This document shows, piece by piece, positions 11,980 through 23,759 of a stretch of DNA of 64,000 nucleotides. The position numbers and the translations under genes were made by a program. The notes under the pieces are model-generated. The model saw only the letters and a program-made list of their open reading frames with translations, did no database searches and had not been told where the DNA came from. This stretch comes from Pyrenochaeta sp. MPI-SDFR-AT-0127. Lineage: Eukaryota; Ascomycota; Dothideomycetes; Pleosporales; Cucurbitariaceae. Positions within the stretch are counted from its first letter, which is position 1; each line of letters starts with the position of its first letter. The DNA lies in assembly GCA_020747015.1 (NCBI GenBank), contig JAGTJM010000056.1, positions 62,001 to 126,000 of the forward strand. Direction: 5' to 3'.

Positions 11980-13389
11980 GCTGGGGGTTGAACTGCAAAG
12001 GAATCCGAGAATATCCTGTACTCCACTCTTTGATTTGTTCGCTTCCTTTCTCTTTTATTGGCTCACGTGTGAGCATGTAAGAGTGGACCTCTAGGTAGGT
12101 AGCTATCACACGATGAAGTGACAAATTGATTGTTTATCAGATCAGTGGTCGACCTAAACAGCTTTATGCACAGGAACTCTTGTCAATAGCGGGGATATCT
12201 CGGTGCCAAAAGTAAACGCAAAGTGCACAATCTTGTTTGCAGTTGCGGTGTGATACCTTCGCCTTCTCCACATCCTTGCACCCTGGCGATATCAATCTAC
12301 CCCACAAGTTTCCTGCGAGGCACACAGATCCTGCAAGTGTATGCGGCGAACGGGACAGCGACTCCTTGCTTTTTCCGGCATATCCCTAGCCCATCGCCGC
12401 CGCACGAGCCCCCCGGAGCGCTCCCAACATGGCAACAGCCTCATGTGGTTGATTAGTGGCGACTACTCGGGGTTCCTTTATTGTCCACAGCTTCAAGAGG
12501 CCCTGTTTGCGGTCCGAAATTTTCTACAGACAATACCCGCAACCAGACACTGGCTTTGCTTCCGCTTGCGGTCATCGTCGAGGCAGCTTAGCGCGAACCG
12601 CTGATCACTGACAACACACGCGGTCCGCTGTGCCTCGCATACGCAGACCATGCACGTTCTGCAGATGTACGCATGTCCACTCATACAGTACTCTAGATCC
12701 CACTACTACCCCTCCATCTTACAAGGAACATGCATGCCAACCGCATAGCTTGCCGCTCCGACCCGTGGTGAATCAGGTGTCAGCCAGCATCTTCACTCCA
12801 CTAGTCCTAATGAAGCTATTGTCAGATGTCCCGCCTTTACCAAAGCAGCACGGAACAATTCCACGTTGTTGTGGGTTGTCTTTCAGTATGATTGTCTAAA
12901 TCGCTTACACAAGGGGCAGCATCATATAGATGCCGATCAGGCATAGTTTATTGCATGTCCGCGTGGCCTCAAACAGCTTTCCCGCCATGGCTACCGTGAG
13001 CAGCTTCTTTAGAGGGCGTGACCTGGTAGGTCTTTGAAGACATCGGCGAGTAACTAGGACCATCTCCCCCGCTCCTAGCAAACTTTCACTCACTGCATGC
13101 TGACATTGCCAATGATTCCATGATTACACGGGAGATCTGGCTGTAAGTGGTTACTTTTTACTGTACATTTTGCCTCTCACCCAGTCGTAGCCCACCTTTT
13201 ATCCTGAACCTAGTCACTTAACCTCCCGGCAACCTTCCCTTTGCAGGAATCACCGAAGCACGGGAGCTTCCGAGTATTAGGGAGTACATCTTGCTTCACG
13301 ATAGGACCGACTGACAAGGCATAGACCCCTACTGCCAATGCCTTGTTTACACGTCAATATTCTGCCGATCGGATAAGGACACGGAAGGC
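11980..13389. other. Intergenic region between divergent genes
   Basis: A 1.4-kb region shared by the divergent enoyl-CoA hydratase (-) and TmpL-like (+) genes. Only short overlapping frames occur, without domains. No gene is called. Confidence 0.6.
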
Positions 13390-16300
13390 ATGAAGCAATG
13401 GCGTTATAGTTCCGTGCTTGCAGTGGTATCCACATCGTCGACCTCGATGATACAAAAGGGCACATCTTCTGCAGAATCACAGTGCATCCATGAAATTCAA
13501 ACGGATCTCACCGACTCCGAGTCAGATCTAATTGACACTATGCCATCTCAGGCGTACTTCAGTAGCATGTTGGGCCATTCTTTGGCAGATCAAGAGCTTC
13601 TTACTCGTTATGGACTCGGTCCTGTCCTTCCAGTCCCTCGGTCTTTGGTTCACAAAGCTTTCGAGAACATAGTGGACCATCATCCTACAGCAATAGCGGC
13701 GAGATTGGGCGAGAAGACAATAACGTATCATCAATTGGACGTTGCAGCAAATCGACTCGCCCATCACCTCATCGAATCAGGTCTGAAACCAAAGCAACGA
13801 GTATGTCTCGTTGTTCAGCGCTCCTTCGAGATGCTCATTGGCCTATTTGCTACCCTAAAAGCGGGCTGCCAGTATGTTCCTATCGATGGCGGGGTGGCAT
13901 CAGAGCAGGCGTTACAGCACATCTTTGCAGACACTGAAGCGCGATTCATTCTATGCCTGCCAAAGTACTGGGATAAAGTGCGTAGATTTGCAAGGAGAGA
14001 TGCTATCATCCTTGCGTTGAGTATGGATGTCGGTGCTTTTTACTCGACAGATCGTCCAGATACCCAAGTTTCTCCAGGAGATGGCGCATATGCCATCTAT
14101 ACTTCAGGTACTTTGTCACATCTACTGGCTGGAACATGACTCACCATACAACTAGGAAGCACTGGAAACCCGAAAGGAGTTGATGTTTCACATGGCAATG
14201 TCACTAATGCACTGCTATTGGAGCCTGCGAACCTTGGGATTAAAGTCGGCTCTAAGGTCGCTCAGGTCCTGAACGTTGCGTTTGACATGGGTAGGGTTTA
14301 CGTGCTAGACTTGGCTGATGTAACTAACGTATTTGCAGGTGCCTGGGAGATCCTCGGCTGTCTCATGAACGGGGGAACCTTGTGTATGAGAGGCTCCGAC
14401 TGGGTGGTAACGCTTCGAGAAGTTAGTCTAACCCAGTACAGCAGGTGCGCAAGGTTATGCTAACCGAACGCCTAGGTTGATACCCTGATCTCAACGCCGT
14501 CCATCTTATCCAAGTATCGAAGGATCTCCTTCCCTAATATCAGAACTATTGTCACCGGTGGCGAACCTTGTCCTCAAGCGTGAGTTACCTCCGACCATCA
14601 TCGTATTCTCGGGTTATACTTACGTCCAACTAGGCTCGCCGACGAGTGGGCGGAAGGCACATGTTATTACAATATTTGTGGTCCTACCGAAATCACGATA
14701 CTCAATTCAGCTCATCGTCACATTCCAGGCACGCAACTGTCGATTGGAAAACCCCTGCCTAATACGACATGTTATATCCTAGACGACGACGAGCAGCCAG
14801 TACCCTTAGGGTCGAAAGGTTCAATGTGGGTTGGCGGTGCAGGTGTTTCGCGGGGCTACATCAATCTCCCTGAACTTACTGCAAGGCGGTATAAGCTCGA
14901 TCGCTTTATGAACAATGGGTATGCTACGGACCACACCCTACGATTTCTGTACCCTCTTGAGCTGACACATGATAGATCCATGATGTTTAATACTGGTGAC
15001 ATCGTCCGCTGGAGAGATGACGGATGTTTGGAGACATTCGGTCGAATGGATGATCAAGTAAAGATCAAGGTAGATTTCCTGCCACCTATACAAACGCCTT
15101 TCTGACTTGCATAGGGCTTCCGTGTTGAGCTCGATGGTGTCACAGCTGTCATTGAGGTACTTACCTTTCGCTAACAACACCTCCGAAATACTAACATGGC
15201 TCAGAATTTCCCTGGTGTTACAAGAGCATCTGCCATGCTCATTGATAATCGGCTTCATGGCTTCTATAGCGCCCAACAATTTATAGACGAGCAAGAAGTC
15301 GATGCATTCGCCAGACAACAGCTTCCTTACTATTCGGTCCCCGAACAATGGAACTATGTCGCATCTATTCCACTTACCGCGAATGGAAAAGTAAATCGAA
15401 AGGAGCTTGGTGCATTGGCTGTATACAGGACCAGGGCTGACTCTGGTTTGAGTATTTCCTCGCCGCTAGCTGAACAGCCTTCGATCAGTACCGCGATTGA
15501 GAAATATGAACCTCCAACAGTTCCAGCTCCAATTGCCACACGAGACGTCGAAAAGGGAGACATCATCATATCAAGCAAACTATCTGATCTTGAATTGTCA
15601 TCATCAGGAAGCAGTGTTGTCGAAATTCCCGACATACTGCCTGCGAAGAACGGACATCACGGTCAGAGATGGCTACGACACCGAGCTTTCATTCTATATC
15701 GCCGCTTCTTCTCCATCGTCGTTTTGGCAAACCTTGCTGTCGCTTGCTTCATTCTATACCGCAAAATCAAAGAAGCCAAGTATATCCTCGCAGATCTCGC
15801 TACTGCCACGGCTGCTAACCTGTGCGTCGCCGTGTTAATGCGCTCAGAACCGGTCGTCAACCTGTTATTTACCGTGTTTTGCTCCGTCCCAACATCTTTC
15901 CCACTTGCTATCCGCCGGCACTGTGCAAGGATCTTCCACATCGGAGGTATACACAGTGGCTGCGCAATTGCGGCGATTATGTGGTTTACCATCTTCACCG
16001 TTGGAGGTAGCCTCGAACTCGCAAAGCCTTTGGAGGTTAGGTGTATCTCGGTTGCAGCACTCATTTTATCCTACCTCGTGGTGTTGATCTTCGTTGCCAT
16101 AGGCTCAACGTCGCACCCTACGTTCCGCGCCAAATACCACAATGCATGGGAGATGACACACCGTTTTGGAGGTTGGACGTGCCTTATTCTCCTCTGGGTG
16201 CAAACTTTCCTAGCAACAAAAGATCTCAATCCCGGAATTGCGCCTTCGAAGGCTTACTTACATTCACCACCGGTATGGTTCCTTACCGTCGCCACAATGG

Positions 16301-16953
16301 CCATCATCTTCCCTTGGCTTTTCCTCCGCAAAGTACCTGTTCGCTCAGAAGTTCTGTCCAATCACGCTGTGCGCTTGTGGTTCGACTACACGACTCCTGT
16401 CGTCGGTACTGCGGTACGTCTCGCCGAACGTCCATTAGTCGACTGGCACGGGTTCGCCACGATCACCAATCAAGGACCTAACGCAAAAGGCTTCTCGCTC
16501 ATCGTGAGTCGAGCAGGCGACTTCACAGGCCGAACCATTGAACGCGCTCCAACACATGTTTGGGTTCGTGGCATCCCCACATGCGGCGTCCTCCGCATCG
16601 CAACGCTTTTCAAATCCATTGTCCTTGTCGCCACTGGATCAGGAATAGGTCCATGTCTCGCGGTCATCCTTGCCAACAAAATACCCTGCCGTATCCTTTG
16701 GACAGCGCCTAACCCAGAGCAAACGTTCGGAAAGGAGATCATCGATAGTGTGAAGCACACAGATCCGCATGCTGTGATCTGGAACACGAGAACACAGGGT
16801 AAGCCAGATATGTCGCTACTGGCTTACAGGCTTTGGAAGGAGAGTGGAGCGGAGGCGGTGTGCGTCATCAGCAACAAGCGATTCACCACGAAGATTGTTT
16901 ATGATATGGAGGCCAGGGGCATTCCGTCGTATGGTGCGATTTTTGATTCGTAG
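13390..16953 (+). CDS. tmpL: TmpL-like protein: adenylation domain fused to membrane redox module
   Basis: Eight exons: 13390-14107, 14156-14290, 14339-14421, 14476-14579, 14634-14918, 14976-15069, 15115-15156 and 15205-16953, giving 1069 aa. Residues about 80-580 form an AMP-binding/adenylation domain with YTSGSTGNPKG, AFDMGAWE, ICGPTE, FNTGD, GFRVELDG and the late lysine motif NGKVNRKEL. After a Ser-rich linker, about six membrane helices (roughly 645-890) lead to a cytosolic FAD/NAD(P)-binding region with VATGSGIGPCL near 965. No thiolation or condensation domain is present. The architecture matches TmpL (formerly NPS12), described in Alternaria and Aspergillus fumigatus as needed for intracellular redox balance and virulence. 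Orthology is inference from architecture. The start is uncertain: ATGs at 13450 and 13540 are in frame. Confidence 0.88.
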
Positions 16954-18187
16954 AAAAGACCAATCGGTCCTGATGACGAGATGTTGACAAGAGTAGGCGC
17001 AAAGGAGTTTCAATGTAATGTTACACTGGATTTAATGTAGAGGGGGAGTATCTTCGGAGACTCTTCGAATTGGACATCCATCGTATGTTTGTTGGAATTT
17101 TCTCCAGTCTCGTAGCCTTTTCGCGTCTAATCCCAAAATAGCATGCTTTGAGGAACCCTGCGGGATCTATGCACCAGTATGATGACTCGTGTGAAAGCCA
17201 GGAAGCTCTTGATGCTTGCTAGTCCCATTCTTAACACAACTACAAAGATGAGGGATAGCTGTTCGAGATGTTAACACACCTAGCCGCCATAAAGACATAA
17301 AACGATACCACATTTCTCATCATCCACCACTTTCAAAGACTACCCCTGCTTTATTTTATCAAGCCTGGCACGCTGCTTTTCGCGTTTCTTGCCTGCGGTG
17401 TGGGGGCAGTCTTTGACCCTAGATATCGTACTAGCCAGGCTGAGCGAGTCATTTCTTACAAACACTACATCCCTTAAACAGCTCTACCTTTACGCTGGCC
17501 TAATCAGTTGACGTTAATGGTTGGCTACGACATGTTTAATAATCGTCACAGAGAATAAAATTAGAAACAAAAAGGCATCCTCAGCATCCGAGTCTCGCGA
17601 GTGACGGCGTCAAGCACTCCATCGCAGCATCGTCAGCTCTAATAGCAGTCAAGTGGAATAGCGAGACATTAAGCTGGGAGACTGATCATTTGAAGAAGGG
17701 ATTGAATCTACGTTATGGGGCAGGTATCTGGCTCGGCAGTCCCACCTAGGAAGAAGACGACGGAGCGGAGGCGAACAGTAGATATTGCTGTACGAGAAAT
17801 AATAGGAGAAGGTATTTAGGTCACACCACACTCTGGGTATGGTAATATAGTCAACGGTAGTGCCATGACTCGCTATGCATACGTTTATAGCATTATACAT
17901 GTACAGTCCCTTCTCCAAAACACTGACAGCTACCATGGCCGACTGCGTCCAAGTAACACGGAGTGCTAAGAGTAGATGCTATTTTCTTTCAATTGCAATC
18001 TGAGAAGAAGGCATAAATATTAATGGTGAAGGCAATTGGCCCTAAAGTGACCGCAGGCTTCAATTTCTACTATTCACAAGCTCAATGATAGTATCACTTC
18101 ACCCCGTACTTATGAGAGGTTTTAGATCCCATTATAGCATATTACACTCGTTCACTATTCAAAGATGAATCGGAAGTCAATTACATG
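16954..18187. other. AT-rich intergenic stretch
   Basis: The 3' flank of the TmpL-like gene grades into AT-rich sequence (about 17.4-18.2 kb) with no frame longer than about 95 codons. I see no gene, RNA or clear repeat. Confidence 0.6.
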
Positions 18188-19165
18188 TTAAGATATACCT
18201 GGGTCAGCCACACTTGTCCTCACCACGTCAATATTTCTCGTTAACTCATAATTTACCAATAGAACGTCCTTAACTCTACACAACATTTCTTCACAATGTA
18301 CTCCTGCAATCCCTACACTGCTTGAAATTTTTTTGCTTCTCCTCTGTATAGTACAACCTATACTCACCGCCAACGGCTTGCAGTATCCCTTTAGCTGATC
18401 GATGTGTCCAACGCGCTCGCATTTCCAGTTGAGTAGACCAGGATACCCTGTACTTATTCGTGTGTAGAAACTCGCAGGTTTGTAGAGCAGCCCATAGACT
18501 ATGCTACTAACGGCTATATACGCAACGATGGATGGCGTATTTGAGTTTCTTTCTCGGGTAGCCCTCAGACTATGGATCGTTATAAAGCCGTCACGATCGA
18601 CCCGAAACGCTGATTCCCTTTTTTTTTCTGCTGCTGAGGGTCGATCGATTCGAAGGCTGGGAAATTCTCCCGTGATATTCCATAGCATTGCTGAACTATG
18701 GGGCAAAGGGTACCTCAAAGGTGTAAGTGCGGCGCTCTCTTCAGTGAAGTTTGATGACTTATATATGTAGAGAGTTGTAAATCTGATGTGGCCCTTTTTT
18801 CCCTACGAAAATTCGGATCGCTCGTCACCACAATCATCTAAGTTCTGGCGTATGCTCTTTGACTTCCTTACCGTTTCTTGAGTGCAATCGACACAATACG
18901 CATTTTCAACAGTAACGACTGGATTTTCAGGGCATCGCGCTTTTGCATGCTTGGTGGGAAGTCTCGTGTCATGAATGGCCGCATATTGTTCTTCAAATTT
19001 GCTTCGATCAACATTGGACGACTCACTTGGCATTACGTCAGGCACTCCGCTCGCTGTGCTCCTGTATCGCCACCTTGTGCTGAGAAGTTTCTGTGTCTCT
19101 GCATTGTTCCCGATTCTCTGATAGAAACCCCGTGCTTCAAAGTGATGCGTGGTGAATGTTGGCCG
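18188..19165 (-). pseudogene. Coding-like stretch, possible broken gene
   Basis: One minus-strand frame stays open from about 19165 to 18188 except for a TAG at 18803-18805. Upstream of the stop it encodes a protein-like stretch (GFYQRIGNNAETQKLL, then VVTVENAYCVDCTQETVRKS). Downstream lies a further 200 codons with one hydrophobic segment (SIVAYIAVSSIVYGLLY). A TGA bounds the left end of the protein and no convincing acceptor or ATG joins it to more exons. No family is recognised. It could be a terminal exon of an unmodelled gene ending at 18803, a nonsense-bearing relic, or chance. Confidence 0.3.
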
Positions 19166-22100
19166 ATATCAACTGTGTAGCGGACAAATGGGTTGCACAT
19201 ATGCACAACTACAGACTGTTGAGTTTCAACCGTTTCAAATTTGAGAAGTGTACAAGGACCAAGTATGACTATACTATGGAGAAGCTATTTCAAAGATATG
19301 GACAAGACAGAGGTCGATTCTGAAGATCTCTTGGTCCCTGCGGGTTCACAGTCACTCGTCGCCACAATAATGTCTCTGGGAAAGAGTGCTTGCGGAATGC
19401 GTATGAGAGTGAGCTGGGTAAAAACCTGCCCGTCTTTTCAACACTAGACCACCATACATTCGTTATACGAACCGCGCATAAGCAGTGAAACGACGTGGAT
19501 AAGCGGTACGAGATAAGAGGCGGCATTGAGGAATTCTCTGCTCATACTTGAGTACTTTGCATGGGCATGAGTCGTCTCGAAAGAAGTTGTGCTTTGCGCA
19601 GCTTTGGAGGCGTCATGGAGCTGCAATGCAAATTTGGTCTAGATTCAAGCGCGATTTACGCCTTACATGGCCAGAATGCCTGGCTGTCGAACGGCTGCAT
19701 TGAAAGATTTGCACGTGAACCACAAATGTCGGCTGTGCGGGTATCAAACATGCCATTTCCTGCAAATCTTCCGTAGATTGTGTATGGTCCTTGCGCAATG
19801 TACGTTTGGCACATGCAGACAGGGGGAGCCTAGACTGAGACCAAGGATCGAGATTCCTTACGGCATCGCCTATACTCAGTCTGGAACTTCGCTGTGTAGG
19901 TAGGTCGGTACATAGCATCCTGAAGACTTGACTTGCTAGAAACGACGATACTTGCACATCGTGCCACCAGTGGCTTGATGGATGCCGCAGCGCCCGTGTA
20001 CGATCGTTCGATATTTCGAAGTCTACACTAGATCTGACACGTCAATGCGGTATGACGAAGGTGTGCAGGTGTGTATTAGGCGATGAAAGGTGAAGTCACT
20101 TGGAGGCTGGATCCAGACCAGTCTACGAAGCCAAGAATAGGAAACGGCGCCAAGGTCGGGACGGAAAATAAGTCTAGAAACATGGATAGCAGAATATGTG
20201 CCGGTTCTTGCAGGGAGTAGTATACATCTGAGCTTTGGCGGGGATTAAAGGTGAGATTCATATTACGCGTGATGAATCCGATATTCAGTGCGCGCAACGC
20301 AGTCTTAGTGCGTTAGAGGACCTAGAATCTAGCTTGAATTAGTAGGTCAGTGCCTGGGTGGATAAAGAAGACAATAAGTAAAAGTCATTGCCTTGAAGTT
20401 GTATTGTAGCCGACCAGACTCGACCACGAGCAATGCAAATATCATTGTTCGCTCTGTGGTCAAACTGATGTACACTGTTGCATTTTGGACGTGAATTCGC
20501 GCACAGCGAATCAGAAGTAGGCTATGTCGTGTTGCCTTCAGTGCGTCCGCAGATGCTTATCGCCAACTACCGCTTTTTGGGGAACGCGGACCCAACCCTT
20601 TGAGATCGGAATATTGTTGCAAGGGAACGCCCATCAGGACGTCGCATTCAGACTGCTTTCAGGTTCTGGCTGCTTTTCCCGGTGGTTGTTGCTTTGTGCA
20701 CGTTTGCTTGTGCGTGTCCATTCGCCTCGGTTGGACTATTGGCAAGCATACCCTTCACGTTGCGAATCCCAATGCGGATGCCGTGGAAGCCTGGTGCAAG
20801 CCCTCCCCATGTAGAAAATACAGTAAGGCCAGTATGGAAGGGTACATGGACAAGGGACCCAGGACAGGATAGCCCAAACCGTTGCCAAGAGATCCAGGTT
20901 CATGTGGAACAGCAACGGCAGTGGTTTTGGGATCCGAAGCGTGTCGTCATCATCGTAAAACAAACCAACAAGGAGAGGGGTGGCCGTGATGTAGTGTGTA
21001 GAAGCGCCGTGGAGCAGCCCTCGTGCCAATCGGTGTTGGACCGCAGTATGCAAGTAGTCAATAGTAGCGTTGTGGATGAAATAAAGAGCCTTGGTAAAAG
21101 GTCTCGCGAGACAATGAACTAGATCCTCGCTAGTTTTGCCATTGATTTTCTCCGCGGAGGACAATAAGCTTAGGTACAGTGAGACGTGGAAACCGTGAGC
21201 TTTTCGTACTAAATCTTTGTTAGGGGTAACGCTCTGATTTGAAACGGTGCGATCAAGGAGGAGCCTGGCAATGCTCATACAATGTCGAAATATTGCTGTC
21301 AAACGTGTACTTGCATAAAATGTTCAGTGACATTCGACTGGTCGGCATTTGCGTCGGTGTTCGGGGTCAATGGATGTGTTGGGGGTTGTTGCGCCTCGCC
21401 TGGTCTAGATGCGTCGCAGGCTGGGGCCACTTTTGGCTGGCGGCACAACTTGACAATCAAAGGTGTTTGGTTGCTTGGGAGGTTTGTGATGAAGAGTAGG
21501 ATTACTATTGAAATCGGCAAAGCAGGTTCTGAGAGGAAGGAGGGACAATAGCTTTGGAGATTGGTAGGAGCTCCTTCGTCTGGAAAGGGCCAGAGAGGCT
21601 AGTCCCGGATGCTCAAGCTGCCGGGGTACTACTGGTAGCTAGCTGGGCGTACTTGTACCACGATCAGTCTTGCGGGAGTAGGAGGGCTATTATTTCTTTA
21701 TGGGTGTGTATAACGTGAGGTCCGAGGTAAGGATAGAGTGAGGCGGTAAGATAAGTGGGGGCTGTTTGTTTTTCAAGACCCTACCGGCATGTCTTTTGGG
21801 AAGGAGCGATCGACACGCGCACCCGAAGCACGTTGCGGTGCCCATCATTGCTTGTAGAGGAAGCCTCCACATGTTTGTGGGCGACTAGGCGGCTTTGATT
21901 GCCTTCCTGGACTCAAGGCAGAATTGGCCGTGGTTGGAGTATTGCGTGCATGGACAAGAGCACGGAAGGAGCCATGGTTGAGTGTTTCCAATGCTCGCCG
22001 CGTCATGTAGTGAAATGCAGAACCATGTAACGTTACCTCAACCACGGGACATAAACAAGCGTGCAGACGGGACTGCGCGGGTGCCTGGGGGTGATTCGCC

Positions 22101-23759
22101 AAAGCAATCTGTTCTCCACGGCCGCTGGAAATAAGAGAGCGGAGGCCGAGCATGTCAGAAGCGGGTGGCCTGGGCTCCCAAAAAGACTATGACCCAGTCA
22201 ATATCTACAAGACAAGTAATTTCTACCACAGCATTCTGACGACGACAACAGCAGGGCGACCAAGCGGATGCATTATCTCCTGTGAATGCTGACGTGCAAT
22301 GCACAAAAGGTAGTTGCCGCAGAGCAAAGTAGATTTCATGTGAAACCCCAGCTGCATGCTGCGCAGAGGGAGCCTTGAAGCCACAGCTGAAGCCAGTACC
22401 GACGTTGAAGCGCTCGAGCACACAGCAAAGGCACAGGCCGTCTTGGCTATACAGCCAACGCCGATCTGCCCCAGATGTGCTATGTTGGGCTGTCCGACCA
22501 GGCTCCGAGACGGTTGGACAGATGTCCTGTGTGGGAGATGGATGGAGCTGTGTTTCGGCAGTCACCAGGTCGCCAGCCGTGCTTTGTAAAGAAGTCACGG
22601 TCAAACACAGCGTGCCTGGTGCAGCAGACTGCTGGCTGGAGCCGCTGACGTGGGCCAAGTGTGCGTTGAAAAGGTCACCGCATTCGACTTCTAGTTGTGT
22701 TCTGCGGCTGGCAGCCAGTATTGCTATTCTTGCTAGTGGCCCTCGGATCTGTGGCTGGTATCAGGACGACGCCCTCCTGACAAGGGCCAAGACAGCACAT
22801 CCCCCTCTCCACACCTGATCGAGTCAGTGCCGCACGACCAAACACGAAGCACATCATCTCCACGTTCGTATGCGGCCAGAATGGCAGAGCAGAAGGGTGT
22901 CGACGCGGCCAAGGTGTGTGCGCGGCGGTGGTTTTGGGCGGAAGTCAGCATCAGGGGGGCCGAGCGAGGCAGGAGCGACAGGGCTAGCGCTGCTCATCGT
23001 GCATGAGCCGAGCGCGTCTGGACTGCTCTAGCAGGTGCGACCCACTCGCTCCTGCTTACCGAAGCCTGCCAGGGTCCCTTCCCAGCCCAAACTCTCCGGG
23101 ACGATCAGAAGTGCCATCCGCCCATGACAGCGACCAGCTGCAAAATGGTCGCAGCAGCACAGGGAGCTCCTCCAGAAGCAGCCCGGGCGCATTCGCCAGC
23201 CCAGCGCCTTTGTACATGCAGCCTAGGCCAGGCAGGCATAGCGGCCATTGCGGCCATTGCGCCCCCAGATGCGTCCTTTGTCACTACCCAGCACCTGGGC
23301 GGACGCTCGGGGTACAAGGACACGCAAAGGCCTCCACCGCATCAGAACATGTTCTAGATCGTCCTGGGCGCGACTGCGGCCAGCCCTCTAATGTGCGACT
23401 TTGGCAGTCTGATCTGGCAAACCAACCATACCGCTGCACTGTGCCCTTCCATCCCTCGCATTCCTCTCTTCGTCCGCACACAAACGCATTCCTCACCCTG
23501 CCAGCCTGCTTTCGCGACTCCACCACCCCCAGTTAGTCATCCGTTGCCGCATGCGATCTGTTCCACCTCTGTAGTCGTCTCCAAGGCCAAGATTCCCACT
23601 GTCGTTCACGCATCTCGTGTCACCTTACCCTTCCCAGCGTGGCGCTACCATACCTCATCTCGCCGTCACCATCGCCGTGGGTACTCTAGTTGCTCACCAC
23701 CCCCGGCACTGTTTCGAGCTGGATCCCAATTACCGCCCGTCCGGATGGAATCGTAAAAG
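19166..23759. other. Gene-poor region; long upstream flank of the histidine kinase gene
   Basis: In about 4.6 kb, frames reach at most 188 codons (20736-21302, minus) and overlap others without domain or splice support. 22-23.7 kb is GC-rich. 23.43-23.75 kb is pyrimidine-rich with many CCCT/TCTC runs, a common look for a filamentous-fungal promoter and leader, and probably belongs to the histidine kinase gene. A short local repeat (GCGGCCATT twice) lies near 23.24-23.26 kb. Confidence 0.5.

Noticed and set aside
13390..16953. Multi-modular nonribosomal peptide synthetase cluster
   Set aside because: Only an adenylation domain is present; there are no condensation or carrier domains and no tailoring genes beside it.
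20736..21302. 188-codon minus-strand frame
   Set aside because: No domain, no splice continuation, overlapping frames on the plus strand; composition is unconvincing.
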